From Paenibacillus tuaregi (GTDB taxonomy: Bacteria; Bacillota; Bacilli; Paenibacillales; Paenibacillaceae): a stretch of 64,000 bases of DNA. The DNA lies in assembly GCF_900086655.1 (NCBI RefSeq), contig NZ_LT575476.1, positions 868,465 through 932,464 of the forward strand, read 5' to 3'. Within the stretch, counting starts at the first letter, position 1; each line of letters begins with the position of its first letter. Both the position numbers and the translations under genes were made by a program. The notes beneath the pieces were generated by a model. That model saw only the letters and a list, made by a program, of their open reading frames with translations, did not search any database and had not been told where the DNA came from. Below are positions 1 through 7,527 of the stretch, in pieces.

Positions 1-662
1 CGGTTGTTAGGTCACGGTGTGTTCACAACACCTACAATACCGTTTAAAAAACAATATATATTAAGTGAATAGGGTTTGCACATGATGTAAAAATCCAAAT
101 AAAGTGGATGAAACAGTCAATTCATGTAAAATTTATAATTCTTAATAAACACCCTTGTTGAACATAAGGAAGATATATATAACGCCTCAATAATTGAAAT
201 ACTACAATAAGTCAACAAAACGTAAGGTTATTTCTTTTAAGCAGGGACCTCACTATGTCTTTCTAAGAACCATCTAAAAAAATTCAATTTCAAATTTTCC
301 TCTAAAAAAATGTCATTTCTCTCTTATATTTGAACATGGTTGTTGTATTAGCCAGCTCGGGTAACTGGTGCAAAAGATAGACTTGAAAGTTCCAGTAAGA
401 GCATGTCAGAACTACATCCCTTTACGAATCGAATCGAGCCTTCAGATTAGGGTTACTTGTCTATGATTCCATAGCTGCTAAAAAAGGACTATTGTCATAT
501 AATAATATAATCCGGAGATCCTAGCAAATTATACCAACCGACTTTTGGGGTACTCATATTGAATGGAAACTATATAGTGCAATTGTTAAATATGGGAGGC
601 GGCCCTTGATAATCTAAGGAGATCTCAGAAAAAGAAAACTTCCCTGTTACTGAAGCTGGTTA
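1..662. other. AT-rich stretch without an intact gene
   Basis: No open frame with a convincing start and ribosome binding site is visible here on either strand. The DNA is AT-rich with many stops. A short stretch near 551-590 reads DFWGTHIEWKLYSAIVKYGRRP in one frame and may be decayed coding sequence upstream of the broken helicase gene at 663, but frames are interrupted repeatedly. A small hairpin GGTGT/ACACC lies at 18-34. Confidence 0.5.
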
Positions 663-1428
663 ATGATAATTAAAAACAAAGATTATTGGCTTTTTCGTGG
701 CACATCTCATGACATTCAACCGCAAAACGATGAAGAGCGGCGCATGCTGAGTATGTTCTATTATACTTTTTACCGAATGCAGCCTTCCAAGCTAGGGTTT
801 AGCAATATAGAGGAGGGTATTCAAGCTATTCTGTCCTATCCAGAGTTCAGAGATGAGATTGTGGATATTTTAAATACAACGAGGCTCATCTTGACTTTGT
901 GGATAAAAATAATGCATTTTCATTCACTTGTCCACTGGATATCCACTGTACCTACAGTATGGATCAAGTTTTAGCTGCATTTGGTTATTGGAATGAAGTA
1001 CAGGCACCCGCTTTTCGTGAAGGCGTGAAATACTTTGAAGCTGAGAAGACCGACATTTTCTTTATTACCCTTAACAAGTCAAATAAGGACTTTTCCCCTT
1101 CAACTCTATATGAGGACTCGCCATTCCTTCAACTCTATATGAGGACTACGCCATTAATGAACGTTTATTCCACTGGCAGACGCAAAGTCGTGTTTCTGAG
1201 GATACGAAGACAGCCCAGCGTTATATTCATCACCGTAATACAGGCAACCGAATTGCCTTGTTTGTTAGAGAATACAAGGAGCAGAACGGTTACACGTCTC
1301 CGTTTGTGTTCTTAGGTGAAGCGGACTATGTGCGTCATGAAGGGAACAAGCCAATGAGCTTTGTGTGGAGATTGCGGGAGGAACTGCCTCCGCAGATGGT
1401 TGCCACAGCTAATAAATGCATTGTTTAG
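663..1428 (+). pseudogene. Broken C-terminal part of a DUF3427-type DEAD/DEAH helicase
   Basis: Three frames must be joined to recover one protein. Frame 1 (663 to about 872) reads DEERRMLSMFYYTFYRM and continues to IVDIL. Frame 2 (about 875-1125) reads EAHLDFVDKNNAFSF, then CPLDIHCTYSMDQVLAAFGYWNE. Frame 3 (1126-1428) reads YAINERLFHWQTQSR, IALFVREYKEQ, FVFLGEADYV and MSFVWRLREELP before TAG. These segments match what I know of the DUF3427 domain at the C-terminus of phage/defence-type SF2 helicases. The first break looks like loss of one A in the run at 871-874; the second is caused by a 29-bp tandem duplication at 1097-1155. The helicase core is absent. It is not expected to be functional. 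Confidence 0.7.
1097..1155 (+). repeat. Tandem duplication of about 29/30 bp that breaks the helicase frame
   Basis: Copy 1 is 1097-1125 and copy 2 is 1126-1155. Both start CCTTCAACTCTATATGAGGA and end CGCCATT; copy 1 lacks one A. An insertion of 29 bp shifts the frame. Deleting it restores the family-like reading STLYEDYAINERLFHW. Confidence 0.85.
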
Positions 1429-1443
1429 AACGGAGAAAATGAC

Positions 1444-2241
1444 ATGTGGAAAGAGCTAGCTGCTCTTATAGGGGCTAATCCAATTCTTACTCTAGTAATC
1501 ACATTACTAGGTACTTCTACCATTTGGCTTTATAAAGAATTTAAGCAAATGATTGAGCAGAGCACGAAGACAAAAGTTGCTGAACTGAATGAGAAAATTA
1601 AAGTGTACAGTCAACTCCAGGCAACTATTTATGCCATCATCCATCAAGCTAATCATGAGCAGTTAAAGATGAAGTTTATTGAGAAGTTTGGCGATTACAG
1701 TATGTATATGAGTGATGATGCTCGGAAGATTGCCTTAGATTACATTAAACATGGGGATTCATTGTATTTGGTATCCTTATCGTCTTTTATCGAGGTTGAA
1801 TTAGAAAAGTTAAATAAAGAGCGGTGTAGGGTTCTTAATATAGGCGCTGATACAGAAATAGAGAGATATATAGCGAAACTATATGCTCCTTTTAAACCTA
1901 TCCTTTTAGTTTGGTCTATGATGCTTTTCATCTTAGTAGGGGGACTTGTATATTTAATCCAGCCCTCCTGGTACGAGAAGACAAATGCCATCTTTCTTAT
2001 AATATCTATATTCTTCAGCAGTGTAGCTATATTTTCCATAATGATATTAACAAAGGAGAGAAGCTTTTCTTATCATAGCACCTATAAATGGCTTTTAAAT
2101 ACCCTTTTTGCCGCTGCCCCATTGCTTTCATTAATAACAATACAGTTGTCGCCGTTCTCCCTAATTATTCAAATATCATCTATTACTTTGTTGATCCGAT
2201 ATAAAAAGGGTAGAGCTAGTAGAATTTTCACTTTTGATTAA
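1444..2241 (+). CDS. Multi-pass membrane protein of unknown function
   Basis: 265 residues. I do not recognise the family. One hydrophobic segment lies at about residues 12-30, followed by a long charged and probably helical cytoplasmic part (about 31-150, rich in K, E and Q), then three or four membrane spans between about 155 and 252 and a short basic tail. A GGAG box at 1432-1435 sits 8 nt before the ATG. It lies 15 nt after the helicase pseudogene and 69 nt before the nuclease-helicase, all on the same strand, so it may be a membrane partner in an accessory (possibly defence) operon. That role is inference from position only. Confidence 0.6.
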   Translation: MWKELAALIGANPILTLVITLLGTSTIWLYKEFKQMIEQSTKTKVAELNEKIKVYSQLQATIYAIIHQANHEQLKMKFIEKFGDYSMYMSDDARKIALDYIKHGDSLYLVSLSSFIEVELEKLNKERCRVLNIGADTEIERYIAKLYAPFKPILLVWSMMLFILVGGLVYLIQPSWYEKTNAIFLIISIFFSSVAIFSIMILTKERSFSYHSTYKWLLNTLFAAAPLLSLITIQLSPFSLIIQISSITLLIRYKKGRASRIFTFD

Positions 2242-2310
2242 GAGCAGGATAATTTCCTATAGTCTAATCAAATAAACTACAAATACGGACTACAGAGGGT
2301 GAACAGCACC

Positions 2311-4170
2311 ATGATTATTTATAGCAGTAATGCATTAAAATTTCGGGAGTTAGTAGATAGTAACCAAATTACATTGGAAATCGAGAGTGCCTTTATTAAA
2401 AATATGAGAAAGAAACCAAGTCCGGGTGAAAAAAGAGCTTGGAATAATTCCATGCAGTTTATGGAACGGATCATTCGAAACTCTAAGGTTCCTGATAATT
2501 GTGGCATAATGATCGAATATAATATTCCTTCCACAAGTAGGAGAATTGATTTTATTATTGCCGGACAAGATGAGAAGAAGAATAACAATTTTGTGATTGT
2601 AGAATTAAAACAATGGGACTCTGCACAAGCTACGGACCGGGAAGATGTAGTGAGAGCCTTTGTAGGAGGAAATACGAGAGAGATCCCACATCCATCTTAT
2701 CAGGCATGGTCTTATCGACAGCTAATAAATGATATGAATGAAGCTGTGGAAGAGCACGATCTAAAAGCACATTCTTGCGCCTACCTTCACAATTATCGTC
2801 CGGTTATCCCTGATCCTCTTAAAAACGATCAATATCATAATATCATTCGGGAAGCTCCTTTATTCTTAGCGGATGATAGTTTGAAATTGCAGGAATTCTT
2901 ATTTAAGCATGTGGGTCAAGGAAATGGTGTTAATCTGTTATATCTAATTGAGAATGGCAAAATCAGACCTTCAAAGAAGCTAATCGATCATGTTGATGGG
3001 TTGTTTAAAGGGAACTCGGACTTTGTATTAATAGACGAGCAGAAGGTAGCTTATGAGACAATTATTAGTCTCGCAAAAGATACAGAAGTTAAAAAGACTA
3101 TTATTATTCAGGGAGGCCCGGGTACGGGCAAATCTGTAATCTCCATGAATGCGCTTGGTGGGTTGCTCAAGCATAAACTTAATGCAAAGTTTATCGCCCC
3201 AAACGCATCGTTTCGAACCGTAATGGTTGAGACCCTGGCAAAAAAACAGCCTCGGGATAAGGTAAGAACGAAAATGCTATTCTCAGGCTCAGGGCAGTTC
3301 TATGACACGCCAGCTAATTTCTATGATGTTTTAATCGTCGATGAAGCACATCGTTTGAAAGGAAAAGGGGCTTACCAATATCGTGGAGACAATCAAATCG
3401 AAGATATTATTAGAACGTCCAAAGTAAATGTATTTTTTATTGATGATTTTCAACGTATTCGGCCCGACGATATTGGATCTATACAGGAGATCAAACGGAT
3501 TGCTGAAGAGTATCATTCAGAAATTTATCAATATACCCTCACAGCTCAATTTCGTTGTTCTGGTGCAGAGGGCTTTCTGAACTGGGTAGATGATGCATTA
3601 CAAATCCGTCCTACAGCTAATTTTGATGGATGGGATCATAAGGCTTTTGAGTTTGCTATGGTTGAAACACCTAATGAGCTCTATGAGATTATTAAGGCCA
3701 AGGAAAGTAATGGCTTTAAAGCTCGCTTGCTTGCTGGATTTGCTTGGAATTGGACGGCAGAAAAAGACGGCAATAGAAATGGTGAAATCTCTGATGTAAT
3801 TATTGAAGAGCACGGATTTCAAATGCCTTGGAATGGACGATCCATCTCTAGTACTTGGGCCATTCATCCAAGTGGTATCGACCAAATCGGCTGTGTTCAT
3901 ACTTCTCAAGGGTTAGAGTTCGATTATGTTGGCGTGATTATCGGTAATGACTTGAAATTTAACCCTGAGACGATGGAGTTATACGCTGATTATGATCAGT
4001 ATAAGGATACAATGGGAAAACGAGGATTAAAATTGAACCAAGAGAGACTTACTAAGCTTGTAAAAAATATATATAAAATACTCATTTCTCGCGGTATGAA
4101 GGGGTGTTACGTCTACTGTAGGGATCAGGAGTTACGGAGGTATTTAGAGACGAGACTTAGTGGAGTCTAA
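2311..4170 (+). CDS. Nuclease-DUF2075 (Schlafen-group-3-like) helicase fusion
   Basis: About 619 residues. The N-terminal ~200 residues look like a PD-(D/E)XK-type nuclease: RIDFIIAG supplies the Asp and VELKQWD the E-x-K. The helicase follows: Walker A GGPGTGKS near residue 268, Walker B DEAH (VLIVDEAHRL) near 343, QFRCSG and TSQGLEFDYVGV as later SF1-like motifs. This is the usual architecture of DUF2075 proteins, several of which sit in defence islands. A GTG at 2299 is in frame, but the GAGGG at 2295-2299 would overlap it, while it is 11 nt from the ATG at 2311, so I chose the ATG. The stop overlaps the convergent XRE gene by 4 nt. Substrate and partners unknown. Confidence 0.75.
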   Translation: MIIYSSNALKFRELVDSNQITLEIESAFIKNMRKKPSPGEKRAWNNSMQFMERIIRNSKVPDNCGIMIEYNIPSTSRRIDFIIAGQDEKKNNNFVIVELKQWDSAQATDREDVVRAFVGGNTREIPHPSYQAWSYRQLINDMNEAVEEHDLKAHSCAYLHNYRPVIPDPLKNDQYHNIIREAPLFLADDSLKLQEFLFKHVGQGNGVNLLYLIENGKIRPSKKLIDHVDGLFKGNSDFVLIDEQKVAYETIISLAKDTEVKKTIIIQGGPGTGKSVISMNALGGLLKHKLNAKFIAPNASFRTVMVETLAKKQPRDKVRTKMLFSGSGQFYDTPANFYDVLIVDEAHRLKGKGAYQYRGDNQIEDIIRTSKVNVFFIDDFQRIRPDDIGSIQEIKRIAEEYHSEIYQYTLTAQFRCSGAEGFLNWVDDALQIRPTANFDGWDHKAFEFAMVETPNELYEIIKAKESNGFKARLLAGFAWNWTAEKDGNRNGEISDVIIEEHGFQMPWNGRSISSTWAIHPSGIDQIGCVHTSQGLEFDYVGVIIGNDLKFNPETMELYADYDQYKDTMGKRGLKLNQERLTKLVKNIYKILISRGMKGCYVYCRDQELRRYLETRLSGV

Positions 4171-4409
4171 CTGTAGAGGGAGATACCTTTATTCTCCAAC
4201 TCAACCAAATCAATTATCTCCCTAATATCGTCGATGCCCAGCGCATCGGCGATTTTTTCGATATGAGAGAAGTTGATGTTCTCCCGTTTGCCATTGGAAA
4301 GTTCACTTAGGGCAGCGTGACGCACGTCGGAAAGACGGGACAACTCACGAAGTGAGATGTTGCGACGTCGTAGTAGCTCTGGAATTTTGACAACAACTTT
4401 CTTGGCCAT
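4167..4409 (-). CDS. Small XRE-family (Cro/C1-type HTH) regulator
   Basis: 80 residues from MAKKVVVKIPELL. The helix-turn-helix covers roughly residues 15-55: NISLRELSRLSDVRHAALSELSNGKRE. The C-terminal part (IADALGIDDIREIIDLVE) is typical of short HTH_XRE/HTH_26 regulators. Longer in-frame starts exist upstream, but GGGGTG 9 nt before this ATG fixes the start. It is divergent from the HEPN-like gene; the shared 107-bp region holds two matching 14-bp palindromes that are good candidates for its operators. Likely a repressor of itself and of the HEPN-like gene (inference). Confidence 0.75.
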   Translation of the reverse strand: MAKKVVVKIPELLRRRNISLRELSRLSDVRHAALSELSNGKRENINFSHIEKIADALGIDDIREIIDLVELENKGISLYS

Positions 4410-4430
4410 AGGAACGTTCACCCCATAAGT

Positions 4431-4488
4431 TTGACTATACGTAAAAACGTACCATATAATAAATTTTGAACCGGTACGCATATGCGTA
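4431..4488 (+). promoter_or_regulatory. Promoter for the HEPN-like gene with two XRE operator candidates
   Basis: TTGACT at 4431-4436 and TATAAT at 4455-4460 with an 18-nt spacer form a near-consensus promoter. The spacer contains the palindrome TACGTAAAAACGTA (4438-4451). A second, perfect palindrome TACGCATATGCGTA lies at 4475-4488. Both have the form TACG-N6-CGTA and their centres are 37 bp apart. A repressor on the first would block RNA polymerase directly. Confidence 0.65.
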
Positions 4489-4516
4489 TACTTGCGAAAT
4501 TTAGGAGAATACTCTT

Positions 4517-5001
4517 ATGGGAAACGAACACCGTCACATTTATGAAGAAGTATCAGTAAAAAATTTAGAAAATCCGCTAATAAAGAAGCAGCTAGAACAG
4601 CAGCTATATCTGGTTCAGACCTATATGAACATTACCGCAATATTTCTTGATCTCAATATGCCCAAACCCTGCTTCATCCTGTGTAACTGGTCTTTAGATG
4701 CGATCCTCAAGGCTGTATACATGAAGAGGCACGGGAGCATTTTTCCACCACGTGAATTTTCGTTAGATACATATTGGAACTTACTAAAGATGAGCAGCCT
4801 GGATATAGCCTTGCAGCGGTAAATTTAATTGAAGCCATGAGATTGTTAGCTAATTGGCATCCGTCTCAGGTGGAGACGATTGGGTCGGCACATCTCAATA
4901 CTCTCATCCGTCATGTGGATCAGTTGTTGATCCAACTATCTCCGAAAGTGTCAGACTCTACAGATGAGCGCTATCATTCCATTTTCCATACCTCCCCATA
5001 G
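4517..5001 (+). pseudogene. HEPN-like domain protein, frameshifted
   Basis: Two overlapping frames form one protein. The first (from ATG 4517, AGGAG 9 nt upstream) reads CNWSLDAILKAVYMKRHGS and FPPREFSLD. The second continues from about 4769 as ILELTKDEQPGYSLAAVNLIEAMRLLANW to the stop at 5001. Adding one base near 4768 joins them as SLDxILELTKDEQPG, which is the pattern expected for a small HEPN-type helical protein (about 160 aa). No clear R-x4-6-H catalytic motif is seen, so ribonuclease activity cannot be claimed. The gene is either inactivated or carries a sequencing error. It forms a divergent pair with the XRE regulator, an arrangement common for toxin/antitoxin-like or defence units. 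Confidence 0.55.
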
Positions 5002-5099
5002 TCTAATTCCCCACTCTCGTAATACTTCCACCCTGTTCGATTCCATCAAAACAAACGAAAATATGACCAGAAGGCCAACGTAAATTTGATTCGGCCAAA

Positions 5100-5235
5100 A
5101 TCCTCGAGGCGCATGGATGGGTTACTTCGCCTGATAAGCGACAGGTCGCTGGTTCGAATCCAGCTTCCGCTTGAAGAAGCGGAATAGCTCAGGGGTAGAG
5201 CAGTTCTGTACCTATCCGCCCTTTTTCCTCGGGGG
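5100..5235 (+). ncRNA. Y RNA 1: Ro-type stem carrying a circularly permuted tRNA-Ile(GAU)-like module
   Basis: Outer stem CGAGG (5105-5109) / CCTCG (5227-5231), an asymmetric loop starting CGC, then inner helix GGATGGGT / ACCTATCC (8 pairs, one G-U). Inside, in order: TTCGC-CTGATAA-GCGAC (5126-5142), a 7-nt loop with T33 and anticodon GAT; AGGTC (5143-5147) as variable loop; T arm GCTGG-TTCGAAT-CCAGC (5148-5164); TTCCGCTT (5165-5172), GAAG, AAGCGGAA (5177-5184) as the two acceptor strands joined by a tetraloop; TA; D arm GCTC-AGGGGTA-GAGC (5187-5201). All parts of a tRNA are present but opened between the D arm and the anticodon arm. Three related genes lie just upstream of the Ro gene at 12538. 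YrlA-type bacterial Y RNAs are known tRNA mimics. Confidence 0.85.
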
Positions 5236-5318
5236 TCTTCCACACGAAACAACCTGCTGGGGTTAACCCAAGGTTACCTCACCCGATGTTTCCAATTTGT
5301 AGTTAGGAGTAGATTGAG

Positions 5319-5825
5319 ATGGCGATTGTGCAAGTTAGATCCACCAACCCGCAGTTTTCCTTTTTGATCAAGAAAAATCCGAATTCCGGCATGCTGCTCC
5401 GCTCGGTTCGCAAGGGCATAGCATACGGGTGGTACACGGATGAGCTGACGTTTAACGTATATTTTAAAGATGCGGATAATGAAATTTCTTATAAACAGAA
5501 TGAACAGGAGAACTTCGAGTATTTGAACGTATCCCGGTACAATACCCCCTTGTTTCCGCTAAATGCGATGAACGAGTTCTTCTCTGCACCGCTGAAGGTG
5601 CAGGACACGCGGGACACGGAGGGCTACGAGCATACCTTGTTCATCAACATGATACATATTGAGAAGGTCCAGTATATTGAGTTTTTTGAAAAGCATCTGA
5701 AGGAGTTCTCGTTCCACATTGTACATCAAACGCATAAAAGCTACTCGCTTACGGTCACGACGCGGAAGAGTCTTTATCACCTGCTTCACGCTGCTTCGGT
5801 AAAATTTTCCTGGAAAATGATATAA
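5319..5825 (+). CDS. Standalone Hen1_L / Rnl-like domain protein (putative RNA-repair component)
   Basis: 168 residues; ATG with AGGAG 9 nt upstream. By eye it follows the N-terminal (left) domain of bacterial Hen1, which is also the Rnl protein of Pnkp1-Rnl-Hen1 RNA repair complexes: residues 10-22 PQFSFLIKKNPNS match the ...DLGYLLHKHPDR region, GIAYGWYTDE matches GxAHVFYPE, EYLNVSRYNTPLFPL followed by NAMNEFFSAPL matches QYVNDRPYAASS and its continuation, and the C-terminal FFEKHLKEFSFHI...YSLTV matches the last part of the domain. There is no methyltransferase domain. It lies 84 nt after Y RNA 1 and 46 nt before the toroid gene. Identification is from memory of the family pattern; otherwise it is a hypothetical protein. 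Confidence 0.45.
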   Translation: MAIVQVRSTNPQFSFLIKKNPNSGMLLRSVRKGIAYGWYTDELTFNVYFKDADNEISYKQNEQENFEYLNVSRYNTPLFPLNAMNEFFSAPLKVQDTRDTEGYEHTLFINMIHIEKVQYIEFFEKHLKEFSFHIVHQTHKSYSLTVTTRKSLYHLLHAASVKFSWKMI

Positions 5826-5871
5826 TTACGGCAGATTTTAATCCGCGATAAACCAAAGGGAGACCCCTTGT

Positions 5872-6777
5872 ATGAAAACAACAAATCAAACGATCCGACT
5901 GGCAATCGAAGATTCCATCCGATTTCTTGAGACAACTACGGATTTGGATGAGGGGAGAGGGGAGATGAGCCGCAGAAAATGGGATGGGCCCTGGTGGCAT
6001 ATGGCTGCTCTGTATGAAATGGGAGAGGTGAAGCAAATTCCCAAGTCTGCAATTGCCAAGGCTAAACTTTTGCTCGAAAAGCAGGTATGGCCGACCTTCA
6101 TCATATCCGCGGAGGACTATCCAACAAGTGAGTCGGACAAACTCAAAATGGATTGCTGCCACTGTGAGCTTGCCGTATTTTATATGATTCTGATGGCCTA
6201 CGGCTGTGATTTGGACAAGGAGCTGCCCTGGATTCGCGAATGGCTCTTAAAGCACCAGCTGCCTGATGGCGGATTGAACTGCGATCCAGATGCCTATCTG
6301 CATTCCAATAAGAGCTCTATCGTTTCAACTCTGCCTCCGCTTGAAGCTATCCTATGGTTCACCGACCGTGAATTTACGGAACAGGAGGCCCATTTCTTAG
6401 ATGAAGGCGCCCGTTATTTAATCGAACATCAATTGGTATGTTCCAAACAAAATGGGAATGTCATTGGTACGGAGTGGCTGAAGCCGTGTTTTCCGAGGTT
6501 TTTTGAATATGACATATTGCGCGGCATGTCCTTCTTGGCAGAATGGTCCCGGCGCAGGAATAAGGCGCTGCCGCCCGGTCTGCTTGTCCAAGGATTGGAA
6601 CGGTTGAATCGTTACAACGAAGCAGGAGGCCTGCGAATCGGCAGACAAGTCTCTGACCCCCAAGGCCCTTGGGGTGGGCATACTTTTCCCCTGTTCGAGG
6701 CCGTTTCCGGGGTAGGTGAAGTTTCACCTTATCTAACTAGACAGTTAAATCGGGTTATCGAGCAATCATGCTTATAA
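5872..6777 (+). CDS. Alpha/alpha-toroid protein of the prenyltransferase / squalene-cyclase-like fold
   Basis: 301 residues. Repeated helical segments with the signature LPDGGLNCDPDA (near residue 135) and GGLRIGRQVSD / GPWGGHTFPL near the C-terminus suggest the alpha-alpha barrel seen in prenyltransferases, squalene cyclases and related glycan-binding proteins. The DxDD motif of class II terpene cyclases is not visible, and there is no signal peptide, so it may be a non-terpene member. A purine-rich AAAGGGAGA box precedes the ATG. It sits between the Hen1_L-like gene and kptA in the same direction; why an RNA island should contain it is unclear. Confidence 0.55.
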   Translation: MKTTNQTIRLAIEDSIRFLETTTDLDEGRGEMSRRKWDGPWWHMAALYEMGEVKQIPKSAIAKAKLLLEKQVWPTFIISAEDYPTSESDKLKMDCCHCELAVFYMILMAYGCDLDKELPWIREWLLKHQLPDGGLNCDPDAYLHSNKSSIVSTLPPLEAILWFTDREFTEQEAHFLDEGARYLIEHQLVCSKQNGNVIGTEWLKPCFPRFFEYDILRGMSFLAEWSRRRNKALPPGLLVQGLERLNRYNEAGGLRIGRQVSDPQGPWGGHTFPLFEAVSGVGEVSPYLTRQLNRVIEQSCL

Positions 6778-6789
6778 AATTTGATAATT

Positions 6790-6823
6790 GCCTGGGTCCG
6801 CTAAGGATTCAGGCCTCTTTTAC
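6790..6823 (+). terminator. Probable Rho-independent terminator after the toroid gene
   Basis: Interrupted hairpin GCCTG (6790-6794), TCC, loop GCTAA, GGA, CAGGC (6810-6814), followed by CTCTTTT. It separates the 5319-6777 pair from kptA. A TATAAT at 6887-6892 with no good -35 may start the kptA transcript. Confidence 0.5.
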
Positions 6824-6945
6824 ATGTTAGGGATAGGAACATTTGAGTCTAACCAAAAAATCCCACCAGGACCCAACCGGAACAGGTATAATTCCAATTA
6901 CATAAGAATTTTAATGCAAGAAGCAATAGGAAGTGAAGTGAGAAA

Positions 6946-7527
6946 ATGTTAAATCAAGCGATGGAAAAAAGCTTAAGCAAATTCATGACCAAAGTGCTCC
7001 GTCATGCGCCTGAGGCTTTTGGTGTGGTGTTGGACTCTGAGGATGGTTCGTGTCCTGTGGATACCATATTAAAGGCTATTCGGAAACAGCCCAAGTGGTC
7101 ACGGGTGACTGAGGAAGATATAGAGCAGGTAGTCCGCAATTCGGATAAGCAGCGTTTTGCAATCGAAAATGGCCGGATAAGAGCCAGGTACGGGCACAGT
7201 CATGATAAAATCAGCTATTCCCCAGGTGAGCCACCGAACGTGTTATATCATGGCACGAATAAGATGGCTCTGACGTCAATTATAGAAGAAGGGCTGCGTC
7301 CCATGGGCAGGCAGTATGTTCATTTGTCAGAGGGAACCCATTTTGCCACACTCGCAGGTAGCCGCCGGGGCGAGCTTGTGATTCTGAAGGTGGATACAGG
7401 CAGTGCGAAGCAGTCAGGAGTCACTTTTTATTATGCGGGTAATGAGGTATGGCTTGCAGACCGGGTTCCGCCGGAGAGCTGCTCGGTATGGGACGCAGAA
7501 GTAGAAGAAGGAGCTATCCAGTCATGA
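6946..7527 (+). CDS. kptA: RNA 2'-phosphotransferase (Tpt1/KptA family)
   Basis: 193 residues, normal length for bacterial KptA. The enzyme moves an internal or terminal RNA 2'-phosphate to NAD+, giving clean RNA, nicotinamide and ADP-ribose 1'',2''-cyclic phosphate. Family motifs are intact: SKFMTKVLRHAPEAFG (Arg19-His20), LYHGT, the basic RPMGRQYVHLSEG, and NEVWLADRVPP near the C-terminus. The gene ends in an ATGA overlap with tatD, so the two are translationally coupled. Its place next to Y RNAs, Ro, RlaP and an ADP-ribosylglycohydrolase suggests a real RNA-repair role; in most bacteria the physiological substrate is unknown. Confidence 0.88.
   Translation: MLNQAMEKSLSKFMTKVLRHAPEAFGVVLDSEDGSCPVDTILKAIRKQPKWSRVTEEDIEQVVRNSDKQRFAIENGRIRARYGHSHDKISYSPGEPPNVLYHGTNKMALTSIIEEGLRPMGRQYVHLSEGTHFATLAGSRRGELVILKVDTGSAKQSGVTFYYAGNEVWLADRVPPESCSVWDAEVEEGAIQS

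Noticed and set aside
663..5001. Prophage or integrative element boundary
   Set aside because: No integrase, tRNA attachment site or direct repeats were seen; only accessory-type genes and low GC support transfer.
5126..5201. A tRNA gene (T arm, D arm and acceptor strands, anticodon GAT)
   Set aside because: The parts are in permuted order and enclosed in a Ro-type stem shared with three other RNAs next to rsr; there is no CCA end in the right place. Annotated as Y RNA instead.
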